Assembly (NCBI GenBank): GCA_047967505.1
Contig: CM106539.1
Length of the DNA stretch: 64,000 nt
Direction: 5' to 3' (one strand)
Source: Dipteris shenzhenensis
Taxonomy: Eukaryota > Polypodiophyta > Polypodiopsida > Gleicheniales
Position 1 is the first letter of the stretch. Every line of letters begins with the position of its first letter. The notes below the pieces were generated by a model. The model worked only from the letters and a program-made list of their open reading frames with translations, made no database searches and was not told where the DNA came from. This document shows, in pieces, positions 35,881-46,626 of the stretch. Made by a program: the position numbers and the translations under genes.

Positions 35881-37130
35881 CTCAGGTTGAGCTGAGGTTT
35901 TGGAATTTTTTTATTTTGTGGACTAGCCCAGAGGTATCCCAATGGTCGTAGGGATAGCTCTATGGTGACAATCATAGGGATAAGGTATCACATCGAGTGA
36001 TGGGATACTAGTAGAGTAGCAGTCGACAAAATCATCATGGCGACGGGTTGGGGAGTAGGCGCAACGCAACATTTGGTGGGATAAGATGCAAGTGGTATCC
36101 CTACGGACGTAGGGATAAGATTAAGACAACGAACAGAGGGATAATGGGTCGGTGGGATACTGATCAACGTGCCAGTTGGCAGTACATAAAAAAACTAAAA
36201 CATAAATTCAAAATCCCCCAAAATTCCACAAAGACTAGTCGACGACATAGTGTTTCACTATCCCCACGGGTCGTCGCGTTACAACTATCTTGCCAATCGA
36301 TGCATTATCCATACCCCGCTGATTAAACTTTGTTAACCCAATGTGTTAGTCGTATCCTGTCGACCTAACCTTGGGCCCCGGCCTAACCCATGACCTTGAT
36401 TAAATGCGTGTCAAAGTTAATTATCCCACCGACCTGACAACCATTGACCCATGGCCATAGAGCTATTCCATCAATTGTTGCTATCTCGTTATTTTGTCGA
36501 TCGGCATGGTAAGCCATATTCGCATTTTGCCACCCATTGTGTTACACCTATCACACCATTGTTGCTATAATTATTCCGCCGGCCTAGTTATCCCACCGAT
36601 AGCCGCTATTTTCTATCCCCATGCCCGTTGCCATAGGGGGGTGCTACACTACCTAGTCTACCTTCTCAATGAAAAAAACTTGAAAGAAATACAATTTTTG
36701 CAAGCCAAAATGTAAGATTTCTAGAGGGGTGGTTTCTAGCACACAAAACAACTTCAAATTTTGGCAAGAATCCTCATTTTTGTTGTTTTTTGTGTGTTTG
36801 GACATCACACACTCCTTAACAATCACACAAACTAAGTTCCTACCAACTCAAAACACTAAAAAGCATAAAAAACAAGCTTCAAATGATTCAAAATGTCTTT
36901 CCAATAGAAAATCACAGTTTTTCTAACTTTTCCATCCAAAACTCTCACTTCTTCACTCTTTCTTCTCCTACAACTCCACTAACAAAGCTCCAAGTTAAGC
37001 TTGAAGCCTTGTCCAACGGGTAGAAAATGAAGGAAGACAAGTGCAATGCAAAAGCATACCTCCATTCCCCAGCAGTAACGTAAAAAATATGTAGGTCTTG
37101 ACAGTGACTCACATGTCATGGGGATGTTGA
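35881..37130. other. Region with no supported gene; GGGATA/TATCCC-rich segment
   Basis: At 35,930-36,600 the words GGTGGGATA, GGGATAA and their complements TATCCCACCGAC recur. This could be the former LTR of the adjacent Gypsy element, but no second copy is in the window. At 36,700-37,000 it is AT-rich without coding. Confidence 0.45.
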
Positions 37131-37134
37131 AGAG

Positions 37135-37386
37135 ATGCCGATGGAGCCTCCACTCCAAGCTACTCCTTGTGAGAGCAATGCAAGGCACGAGCGAAAGAGG
37201 GAATGGGGAGAGGGGAGAAGAGAGGGGAGAAGGGAAGGGGAAGCCCCTTCCCCTTTTCTCCCTTCTCCCCTCCCCCTCTTCCTCTTGTGAAGTCACACTG
37301 CAATAATGCAGAAACTGCTTGTGTGGCACAAGCTATTGACAAACACTTGCATTGCTCTCAACCCAGAGTAGAGTGGTCATCGGCAT
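37135..37386. repeat. Foldback (imperfect inverted repeat) element
   Basis: Outer arms ATGCCGATG (37,135) and CATCGGCAT (ending 37,386), and inner arms GAGAGCAATGCAAG (37,171) and CTTGCATTGCTCTC (37,346-37,359). A purine-rich core (GGGGAGAAGAGAGGGG) is followed by its pyrimidine-rich counterpart (CCCCTTTTCTCCCTTCTCCCC). The whole 250 bp could fold on itself. It is MITE-like, but target duplications are not evident. Confidence 0.65.
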
Positions 37387-38353
37387 ATTGGCAAAAACCC
37401 TATGACACATGAGTCGCAACCAAGACTACACACAGGCTCCCACTCCTTGTAATTGGATAGATACAAATCTGTCAAACAAATGCAAGGATTGTCAATGCCT
37501 CTAGCTAAATGCAAATACTTTAAAGCATGACCATTACACTGGAAAGCACTTACGATGATTTGGCCTACGATATGGAAGGCCTATATTTGAATGCACGTAT
37601 ATGTCTGCATTTGTAGAGATATGTTGAATATATTTACAAGCAACTGTCTTGTTGGGCTAGCATACATTTCAAAATCCATGATTCTACCTTTTCAATGTTT
37701 GGAGATGTCCTCTGCATCCTTCTGAGCCGCTTTATGGAAATCAAGATACAATCCACAATTTATGGGTTGCATCGTGATCCGATAACATTTTCTATAAAGC
37801 TAAGAAATCCATTCCTCATGCTCATGATGTTTTTCAGTATGACAGTCTATAAAGTGCCTTGATGTCTAGTATTTTCCATATCCATAGTCCCTGTTCCAAT
37901 ATCATATGATTACCAATAGCTCTCATCCTCTCTCTCCTTACCCATAAACATATCTTCCTCAAAATTCATAATGTCTATTTCCAAACAATCTCTCTGTCTC
38001 TCTCTCTCTCTCTCTGTCTTTCTCTAGAGCTATTGTCCTTAGTCCCTCTCTTTAATTTCCCCTCTCTCCCTCTCTACTTTAAAACCTAATTCCTACCCCA
38101 AATAAGCTTTAAAATATTTTGAAATACTTCGGCATGATTTGTCTCTCTCTCTCTCTCTCCAACAATATACCTCCTTCTCTCTTTCCTTTAAGCCACTCAC
38201 TTGCACAAAGAAGCAAGAAATTATTTTGAAATGCTTAGTTCAGAATATGAAATCTATTCCTTACTCTCTTCCCCCTACCCCTCACACAAACAAACAAAAT
38301 ACCCATATCAACTCTCTCCCTCTCCCTCTCTCTCTACAAATTCATAGCTTAGT

Positions 38354-38395
<42 letters not shown>

Positions 38396-38469
38396 CCCCC
38401 TCTCGTATCCCCCTCAATCAATTAAAAAACATAGCAATTCAAAATACAATCAGTTTGAGACTCTCTCTC

Positions 38470-38514
<45 letters not shown>

Positions 38515-40580
38515 CCTCCTCTTATCACCCTCAAACAAAAGAACACACAACAACTCGAAATACAAACCCTCTCTCTTTCTTTCCCCCTACTTGTCTCTCT
38601 TTCTCTATGTTTCTCCTATCCAAGAAAAGAAATAACTTTGAAAATAGTGCTATAGCTTCAAATATCATCTACTTTTATCTCTCCCTCCTCTCTACCTTTT
38701 ACCCCAGACATATAGATAGATTGTCACATAAATACTTATGTACCTAGTAAAAAGACATTTTTTAAAGAGAAATCACTTTCTTACCTTGAAAATACATATG
38801 TGTCTTTTCCTTTCGTGTCGATTCTTTATGCTTCAATAAGCATAGAAAGGGTCAAAAATGATAGAAAACTTGTTTGCCTTCCTCCTTCCAATAAAAGTCA
38901 AGTCAAATCTTTCATTTCTAAGAGAAAGAGGAGCAAATCTTTTTTGTTGGCTAGTCGAAGTATTGTATCCTGAAACTAAGAACGGAGTAGTACAGAGTCA
39001 GGATCACCTCCTCTGAAAACTCATAGTGAACTAGCAGTGTAAAGTACTCTCTCACAATTAGTGAAAATTGGGACCTTCAAATTGAGATGACTTGAGATCT
39101 AGGACTCTCATTCAAGAGCTATACTATATAGGTACTGGAATTTTTAGAAAAAGTAGATTTAGAGAATGCTCTATCATTGGAAGCACTCAACAAGGAATTA
39201 TGGCTTGGAAAACACCAAACTCTCTTGAGTTATGAAGGGAACAAGATCTGGGTCATGAGCTCTAATACCATGCTAAGTGTGGTGAGAGAGACACAGAGAG
39301 AGAGAGAGAGGGAAGGAGGTAGACACCACCATTACAAAAAAGGGACCTCTAGAGAATTATTAAAATATCAGAGAAGGGGATATGGAATCCATCAAGAAAT
39401 TTATGCCATGTGGACTTCTTTGTAATAGAGGCTCCCCAAATCTAGTAGGAATTCCACATTTTTCTCAAAATAGCTACAAAAATGTAATTGGTGCTTCACA
39501 TTAAAAGATCAGGTTTGGCAGGCTTGGTCGTTTTCCTTTTGGTTCAACTATTTGGTTGAGTCCTTTGACTTCAAACTCTCACTCCTCTCTCTCTTTTAAA
39601 AGCATGCAACAAACATTGACATGTGGTATAGTCTAGTCAACTATCAAGCTTAGTGCACACGGTGCTCCAAATGCAACACTCGTGACCATTTGTACAAAAA
39701 TTTAGATCAAGCGCCCGTGGACTTCAAATTGGCACCTTAATTTTTGGGGGTGCCATTTGAAGCACAAGGATTTATTGCCTTATCAACCAATGGGAAATTG
39801 GCATGTGATGCTTGTGTTGAGTTGGATTGATTTCAATGCTTTGGAAAAGCTACAAACTTGGATGGGCAAGCAAATCAGAAACCCTTAGCTCTCGTAGATA
39901 GAGCTCCCTACAAGTAACCATGCTGTATTGAATGCTCTATTAGTGCTTGAGGCAAGTTTTGCAACTAGTTGTGTGAACGAAGGTAATGCACCAACCCTAC
40001 TTTTCTTGTTCGGTTACACTAGCCCTCAATGTGGCATGTGGTGGCTCATTGCTAGCACCCAAATAGCAGAGTGAGACTTGGCACCCTCAACTTCTACCCC
40101 AACTTGCCACATCATTTAATCTATGCTACATCATTTAATCTATGCTACATAGTCATACATTCTCAGGACATTCTCTTAGCACTTTCTTTTCAAAAATTGT
40201 GGCATAATTGCACTTAGTTGATTTTTAAATTAGACCTAGTGTAGATTAGTCCGATGATCAAATATTACAAAAGCCCATTGCACAAACTATAATTATTTTA
40301 TTAAGCATCCCGAATCAAGCCTTTATTTCACTTCACAAGCCCCAAGGCTAAGAAGCTTTCCCCATTAATCTTACAAAATACATGACAACACGTGAGTTAA
40401 CAAGTAGGATATACTTGTGTGATAAACGTCATTATACAATCATATAGCATTACAAGAAGATTCTGTTTGGAATCTTTTATATCCTCCTGGCATGTATTCC
40501 TCGTCGGAATGTTCTCCACTTGACCTTTCCCCTTCCGAGGCGATGCACTTCCTTTGGGTGAAAATCCCGTGGCTATGCAC
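37387..40580. other. Intergenic DNA with CT/GA microsatellites
   Basis: CT dinucleotide arrays lie at about 37,990-38,030, 38,140-38,160, 38,358-38,403 and 38,459-38,512, with a GAGAGAGA array near 39,292-39,310. A duplication ACATCATTTAATCTATGCT occurs twice near 40,110-40,150. No coding or RNA gene is supported. Confidence 0.6.
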
Positions 40581-40587
40581 TCGACAA

Positions 40588-41538
40588 TTACAATGCACAG
40601 GATTTATAGAAATCATGCCTCACGAAATCGACGATCCCAAGCACCGTCAGAGACGTAAAAAGACACACAAACCCCACAGTCTGCAGCTTGTACAGCCAGT
40701 GATCGAACCACAAGATCCTGTTCCCCCACGCTCTTGGGCCACATGAGAGCAGAACTGCGTGAAACGCAAGCTCCGAGACCGTCACATACTGATACAAAAC
40801 GTGAACCCAGAATTTTAGCACTTCTTTTGTAAGATGAATGGCCGGATATCCGATGTATGGCCGGAAAGAGAGCAACACTAGACCTGTCCGAACACAAATC
40901 CAACACACCATCACCCATTTGTTGGATTTGTACTCCGATTTGCCCTCCACCTCACAGGAGTATGAATAGGGGTCGACATAAACTTTGCTTGCTATCCAAG
41001 GAAAGACCATCACTCGGAGCAGACTCATAGTTGCTGCGGGCATGGTCATGTTGGGAAGAAATGCAACGCCCGCCATGGAGATGCTGTAGTACACAGCGAG
41101 AACTCCCTGATATGCAGCACTGACGGTGAGCAATCCTTGTGAGCTGAAGACGCCGGAGGATTCGAGCCGTCGCACGTGGTAATCCTCCACATTCTCTGTA
41201 ACGATGTAAGGAGCAGGCGGTTTGAATGGATGAGCCTCGTAATTAATCAACGCCTCTTGCTTCTCGCCCCATTCCTTGGCAGCCACTCTGTATGCAAGGA
41301 TGGAGTAATATCGCCACGAAAGGTTCACAGGATTGAAGTACCTGAGCAACCAGGATAATCTGTGGATTAACGAGGCATCGGACAGGGTAGTATCGACTTC
41401 TCCAGCTAGCAGATGTGTGCCGATCACCAAAAAGAATGATTTGAGAGCAGAAGCCAGCAGATAGAAGTCTGTGGGCTTGGTACAGATGCTGAAGGAGTCC
41501 ATGTTTCTGCTTTTAGGAGTGAAACAACGCCGAGACAT
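40588..41538 (-). CDS. Uncharacterised multi-pass membrane protein (possible host gene)
   Basis: An uninterrupted 316-codon minus-strand ORF with mixed, non-repetitive composition. Hydrophobic segments suited to membrane spans lie at residues 27-45 (LLASALKSFFLVIGTHLLA), 136-161, 208-225 (WVMVCWICVRTGLVLLSF) and 288-306 (VGFVCLFTSLTVLGIVDFV). Between them are aromatic, charged loops (RYFNPVNLSWRYYSILAY). I know of no motif that assigns a function. A second frame upstream (MAARVLQIKTMALAAAGW, about 41,617-41,570) looks like a better N-terminus and overlaps the ORF, so a 1-nt frameshift or an alternative start is possible. It is not transposon-like and is the best candidate host gene. The LINE sits about 0.5 kb upstream of its start. 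Confidence 0.6.
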   Translation of the reverse strand: MSRRCFTPKSRNMDSFSICTKPTDFYLLASALKSFFLVIGTHLLAGEVDTTLSDASLIHRLSWLLRYFNPVNLSWRYYSILAYRVAAKEWGEKQEALINYEAHPFKPPAPYIVTENVEDYHVRRLESSGVFSSQGLLTVSAAYQGVLAVYYSISMAGVAFLPNMTMPAATMSLLRVMVFPWIASKVYVDPYSYSCEVEGKSEYKSNKWVMVCWICVRTGLVLLSFRPYIGYPAIHLTKEVLKFWVHVLYQYVTVSELAFHAVLLSCGPRAWGNRILWFDHWLYKLQTVGFVCLFTSLTVLGIVDFVRHDFYKSCAL

Positions 41539-42047
41539 ATGCCACTCCCTGCATGACTAGTCCATCCTGCTGCGGCAAGCGCCATGGTCTTGATCTGCAA
41601 AACTCGTGCAGCCATGGTCATGCTGCTCTGAAATGCACCACGCTTTCTGTTGCGTGCACGGCACCTCGCGCTTTCATTTGTCGCTCAAGTCAATCCCATT
41701 CATGTCTTCTGAAACGCGTCTGGCATACATAACCAAAGCTGTGACGATACGTTTGACAATCAACCGAAGATCCGACTCCGGGGTAACATTTTGTAGTGGC
41801 GTGATAGAGCCGTGACGACACATTGACACACTGATACTGAGCTGAAACCTGAAAGCAAATTCCAAACTTGACTCGTAATAAAGCACTGACGAGACCGTAG
41901 TGGTGGTTGTTCAACTCCATCACACACCTTGGTCTTTTCTTTACGAGCCAGAAACTCATTCTAAAGGCCTTTATCACATGGGAGGGGTTTTGTGGATTAT
42001 GCTTAAATGGGTTTTTGGCCTGTCCTCGAAGGATGGGTCTTAGTAAT

Positions 42048-42063
42048 GAAATTGGGCTGAAGA
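42048..42063. repeat. Target-site duplication of LINE, left copy
   Basis: GAAATTGGGCTGAAGA, repeated exactly at 61,115-61,130 after the poly(A) run. Confidence 0.95.
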
Positions 42064-42251
42064 GAGTCTCTCGCAACTAAAGAGATATGCAAGAAGATTC
42101 TAGGCAGCTGAGAAGTTAGGAGCCGTTGCTCGCCGTCCGTTCCACCTCGCATGCAAGCTTCCTTCCTTCAGCTTCAGCTCTGTCTGTGTTATCCCCCCCC
42201 CCTTCCCATCTGCATAGGCTCTCCGTCCCCATAAAGGAGGGCCACCTCACC

Positions 42252-44092
42252 ATGGGTGAGGCAAGCCCTTCCACAGAGATGGTGGAAGACTCACCTGCTT
42301 CACGCCGTCCAGCCAGTACTTCCACAGTTTTTCCCCCTCGCCTCGACTTGGAGCACGAAGCCTTCCAAGGTCAAGAATTGCAAGGAGACGACTCAGCCCA
42401 AGCTTGGAACAACCATCTCCTACAAAGCCAAACAGGCCGACTACCCCAGCTCGAGACTCTAGCCCGATCCAAAATGACGGTAGCCATGGATATTCAGCCT
42501 AATAGGATGTTTGGAACCTCCCTCGGGAATCCTCGCATGCCTGGGGAACCTTCCTTCCCTCCTCTAATGGGGAACCCTATGTTCCAACCCTTTTTAGCCC
42601 CTTTGAGACCCTTCTATAATTCCTAGCCCCCGCACAATGATAGCTTCTGCTTCAACAGCCCGGCATTTGGGAGCTTCAGGACTTCAATCCCACCCCAGGC
42701 CCCCTTCTTAGGTGAAAGCCCACCAATTCTTTCCACGAGAGATGGCTATTCTACTGGGAATCTCCAAGCGAACATGTACTCTGTAGCAGAAATCTCCCAA
42801 GCTCAAGGCAAATATATAACCAGCAAGCAAGCCTCAGGTGAGAGCAACGAACTTGCAACATCGAAGGGAGGTATGGCTTCTGTTCAAATCCCTTCCAACC
42901 TTCTATTTAGCTAGTCTAAAATGTACCAGGAACGTGCGCTGGTTGGTCTATGCCATGGCCCTCGCCCTCCTGCGGAAGTCCTTCGTCAGTGGACTCGACA
43001 AAATTGGATTCTTAGAGGAAACAAGGTATTATTTACACAGTATCTGCCTAATAACTTCTTCCTTTTTCTATTTGAGAGCCAAGAAGCTGCGTTGAATGTG
43101 TTGGGGGAGGGACAGTGGATGGTTCACAATTCCCTGCTGTCTTTGTTCAAATGGAACGAAGATTTTGACCCTATGGGCCCAAAACCGGGCCCAAAACCCA
43201 CCCGAATGCCGATTTGGGTAGAATTCCCTAAGTTGCCTGCTCATCTCGTTCCTATATTGAAATTAATCATTGAACCTCTAGGGAAATTACTTGGCCAACG
43301 CCCTTTCACAGACATCAACACGAGATGGCACCCGCAGGTGCTCATTGAGATGGAAGTGTTGGGTCAAATGCCCGAATTCATATTGATTAAGGATTCAGAA
43401 GGAAAAATAGTCAGAAAGCAGGAAATCTCTTACAAAAATCAAGATTCCTAATGCTTGCTTTAAGAGTATGTGTACTGGTCATTTTGTAAGAGACTGCCTA
43501 GAGACAGTAAAAAAGACTGCTACAGACTCTCAGCTAGCCCCCTCCCAAGGGCAGAAGAATGAGCCTGATAGTGATGGTTTCTAGACTGTTTCTAAGAAAA
43601 ATAAGCTCTCAAAAACTGTTGTCCACAATAAGGTGAAGAGTAGGAACTTTAATAAGTTCTCTCCTCTCCTCGTTGACCTGATTGAACTAGCCCTAATTGT
43701 TTCCTAGCCACATGAGAAGGAAGCTAAAGATGTTGGGAAAAATAATGTAGAACTGACAGGGGAAGAAGACATAAAATCCTCCACAGATGACATGGGAGAA
43801 GATGATTTTGTTGATGACACTCAGTTCAACGAAGACCAACAATTATCTTGGGACCTAAATGAATATGATCTGAATCAGCCAATCATGGAGGAAGACAACT
43901 CTCTCTCACAGGCTGAAGAAGAAACTCTGCTAGGTAGGAACCTCCAACCTCCTCTAGAAAAGTCACCCAAGGTTCAAGGTAAGCTCCAACTCCTCAATGC
44001 TGAACTTAGGCTCTCCAAAGTGAGTACTAGCCAGGAAATCCCCCACCAATTTATAGGGAAGAAAGGATCCCTAGCTAGAAAATAGAAAAAAT
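42252..44092 (+). pseudogene. LINE ORF1 (DUF4283-like RNA-binding/gag-like protein)
   Basis: The ATG at 42,252 lies in a good plant context (CACCATGG). The frame runs to a TAG at 42,624, then continues in frame to 43,451. It includes the conserved block LVGLCHGPRPPAEVLRQW, QYLPNNFFLFLFESQEAA and PIWVEFPKLPAHLVP, typical of the DUF4283 region of plant LINE ORF1. A frame change near 43,455 leads to CFKSMCTGHFVRDC, a zinc knuckle with its second Cys replaced by Ser, and then an acidic tail ending at TAG 44,083. The role in the family is binding and packaging LINE RNA. This copy is broken. Confidence 0.78.
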
Positions 44093-44100
44093 AACTCGAA

Positions 44101-44285
44101 ATGAAGCAAGCCATAAGAGCCATCTCATTTAACACCCAAGGATTAACAGATCCAGACGGACCGAGGGTCTTTAAGAAATGGATGAGTGACAACAGTATTA
44201 ATGCTGACTTTATTTGCTTGCAGGAATTAAAGGCTGTTGACAAGACTCTTGAGTACAACCTTAAAGCTGTGTCAACCTCCCACAG
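44101..44285 (+). pseudogene. LINE ORF2, 5' part: start of endonuclease domain
   Basis: Starts MKQAIRAISFNTQGL, the N-terminal strand of AP-type endonucleases of LINEs, followed by DFICLQELKAVDK, which carries the metal-binding Glu (LQE). The frame is cut at 44,286 by the transposon TIR. Skipping from 44,284 to 58,987 restores the frame into the rest of the endonuclease. Confidence 0.85.
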
Positions 44286-44318
44286 ACATTAGGAAAAAAG
44301 GGAGCTCATTTTGGGGCC
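44286..44318 (+). repeat. Left terminal inverted repeat
   Basis: Begins ACATTAGGAAAAAAGGGAGC and continues through TCATTTTGGGGCC. It matches the reverse complement of 58,945-58,977 at 31 of 33 positions. Confidence 0.92.
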
Positions 44319-44480
44319 TTTTACAGTTTGGAAAAATAAGCTCTCAACCAATCAATAGAGGGCCAATGTACAGTTGGAAAGATATCTTAGAAACTATTAA
44401 CATCTGAACAAAACAAAATTATTCAATAAGTTCAAAGGCATAGCATGAAATAGACATCTGTAGAGGGAACGATTTTTTAC

Positions 44481-45904
44481 CTCTAGATTTATTGGCTCTA
44501 TTGAATCCAAAAGAGAGACATTAGGAGGACAGTGATCCAATGCATCTAGAGGCCTTCCAATACAACTGCAATACATATAATTTAGTTAGTATGATATCAA
44601 AATAATGAAGTTTTAAGTTCAAAAAGCACACACATCACTTACAATTTCAGCTCTCTGTGTGTGTTTTTAAGAGAGTTGAATATAAAGCATTGCTTCTGCT
44701 GGATGTCAATAGAAACAAAACTCCAGTGGTCACTGCAAAAGGAAAAAAGCATTAGGAAATCAAAGGCTACAAGAGTTCTCAATATTAAAGAAGAATCTTA
44801 AAAGAAGCAGTCACCCACATACCTGTTATGGTATGGAAGTAGCAAAACATCCACTACATCAAAATTGCAGTGTCTAAACCAGCTAGAAATACTGATGGGA
44901 GTTTCCTTTGCATCTCTTAACTTAGAAGAAATGGCAGGATCAATAATATGGACTGTATGCTGTACAGAGGGGTGAAGCCAGCTTCTCATCATGCTGCATA
45001 GGACCAAAAAATAATTAGGATAGGGTATAAAGGAGGTATAATGAGGATTGTTTTGCAAAAAGTGTAAAATAATAGACACTTACTAGAGCATTGCAAGAAT
45101 GATAGTATCTGAGCAATACTCATTCTTATGAGCCAATGTTGCCAAGCATGGTTTTGTCAAGTCAAAATCATTCACTGAAAATTCATCCTCAATATGGACA
45201 ACTACATTAGGGCCCAGCTCCTGCAACCTTCTATGTATCTGCAGCTCCCTCATTCTAGTCTCCACATCTATAACAGATTTTGTTTCTTTTATTTGCTACT
45301 TCAGTGACTCCTCATAAGCAGCCTTCCCTCTGGTGTTCTTTGAGTGGGTTACTTCAACAACCTTAACCTCATCTACCTTCAAATTCCTTGTAGGTGGAAT
45401 TAATAATATGTCTCTCATCTTTATGTCCTGCCATTCCACAGGATGAACAAGCTTGTCATACCTCCATCTCACTCTGGACAAAGTGTTGAAGTCTTTGGCC
45501 ATCAAAGTCACCCTGTGAGCATGGGCTGCTACCAGCATTGCATCTTCAAAATATTTTTCCAAGTAATCCTCTGCCATTTCCTGTAAGGAAGGAATGGCAG
45601 TCATGTTCCACCTGAACCCAAGGTGCCAACTATCACATATTTCTCTCACCAGTCTTTGAAAAGGTGCCTTGGGGATTGCAAAGCCTATAGCTTTCTCTTG
45701 TTTCCTGATCTCCCTTAGCACACTTGCACCATGATTCAATCTCTTGGCCTTTTGCTTGAGCAGGTTCATTGCCTTACCCTTCCTGCCATGTGCAGCTCTT
45801 CCCTTTGGAGGCACACTAAATTTCTTGGTACCTGCCCCAGCTGCTGTTGCTGCAAGCCCTGACCCTTTGCCAGCTTTCCTTGCAGTTGACTTGGTTCTTG
45901 CCAT
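44481..45904 (-). CDS. Transposon-encoded histone H3-like protein joined to a Ulp1/C48-like domain
   Basis: Exon 1 (45,904-45,084): ATG preceded by a CATGCAG acceptor, so a 5' exon is likely. Residues 2-10 are ARTKSTARK, the H3 tail with K4, R8 and K9 positions kept and S10 changed to Ala. Residues 60-140 match the H3/CENH3 fold: LREIRKQEKA, PFQRLVREI, SLQEMAEDYLEKYFEDAM and AHAHRVTLMAKDF. A TAG at 45,296-45,298 interrupts the frame after residue 202, then the same frame continues into a C48-type region. Canonical introns separate exons 44,993-44,823, 44,732-44,643 and 44,565-44,481. Spliced, they give EYCSDTIILAMLY, ISSWFRHCNFDVVDVLLLPY, SDHWSFVSID (catalytic-His box) and IFNSL (Asn where Asp is usual). 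The catalytic Cys motif (DCG) is not found. Role inferred: a nucleosome-like or decoy histone with a deSUMOylating or structural partner domain. Confidence 0.85.
45296..45298 (-). other. In-frame TAG between H3-like and Ulp1-like domains
   Basis: The codons read AAG TAG CAA on the minus strand. The reading frame stays open and coding-like on both sides, so the two domains were probably one polypeptide, or TAG is a recent mutation or a readthrough site. Confidence 0.8.
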
Positions 45905-45959
45905 CACTCTGACAAACTGCATGCAAAGCAATGGAAAGAGATTACAGCCATGGAGAACA

Positions 45960-46436
45960 TGTTTTGACAAAAAAAAAGGCAATCACAGGGGTGGATGAAG
46001 CAACATAGAAAAATTTGCAATAAAATGCGATACGAGGATTTTGAAATTCCTAACAGGTCCAAATCGCGTTTTCTTGCGAATTTTTGAAATGACATGCTGG
46101 TGCATTCCTACAGTGATTTCTCTGTCTTTACAACTAAATACAGTATGAATGGAGTTTATGCAAGAAGACTACAGCCATGGATAGCTATGGAAGTCACAAA
46201 ACCAGAATGACAGGGGTGGATGAAGCAACATTTCAATATTTGCAACAAAACGCGATTTCATCTGTTTGAAATTCCTAAGGCCTTCTCCTCGCGTTTTCTT
46301 GCAAATTCATGAGGCAGCATGCTGGAATATTCCTTCAGTCATTTGAAGGTGTTTGCATATCCATGCAGGATGGATTGAGTCTATGGAAGGCAAGAAGTGT
46401 GCACAGACTGAAGGAAGAACCCATAAGAACAGTTTT
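45960..46436. promoter_or_regulatory. Repeat array with TTTGCAA...GCGA palindromes (left part)
   Basis: Two related units of roughly 0.22 kb. Each contains CAGGGGTGGATGAAGCAACAT and a pair of inverted arms: ATTTGCAATAAAATGCGA (46,013) with TCGCGTTTTCTTGCGAAT (46,064), and ATTTGCAACAAAACGCGA (46,238) with TCGCGTTTTCTTGCAAAT (46,289). Between and after them the phrases ATTCCT(A/T)CAGTSATTT and GTCTATGGAAGGCAAGAAG repeat. The array lies between divergent genes, so a shared promoter or binding site for an element-encoded protein is inferred. Confidence 0.7.
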
Positions 46437-46441
46437 ACCCT

Positions 46442-46612
46442 TGTGGGGGTTAAAGGTCACTGTGCCTTAACCCCGGTTATGTACAATACTCAAACACATA
46501 TATAAATGAATGAAAAAGAAGATTAGGGTGGTTCTGCACCCACCAAAACTTGTGTGGCTCTCTGTCTCTCTCTCTCCTTCTTCCGTTCTTGCTTCCGTTG
46601 AGAGAACTCTTA
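46442..46612 (+). repeat. 5' LTR of Copia
   Basis: Contains ATATATAAATGAATG and a CT-rich 3' part (CTCTCTGTCTCTCTCTCTCC), and ends before AC-TGGTATCAGAGC. Confidence 0.95.
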
Positions 46613-46614
46613 AC

Positions 46615-46626
46615 TGGTATCAGAGC
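46615..46626 (+). other. Primer binding site (initiator Met-tRNA)
   Basis: TGGTATCAGAGC, the standard plant Copia primer site, two bases after the 5' LTR. Confidence 0.93.

Noticed and set aside
38139-38747. 202-codon Ser/Leu-rich ORF
   Set aside because: Runs through CT microsatellites. Composition artefact.
45296-45904. Ordinary host histone H3 gene or processed H3 copy
   Set aside because: The tail after residue 10, the linker and the 60-residue C-terminal extension are unlike host H3. The frame continues into a C48-like domain with introns, and the locus lies within transposon TIRs.
45744-45998. Plus-strand 84-codon ORF opposite the H3-like exon
   Set aside because: Antisense shadow of a conserved minus-strand coding exon.
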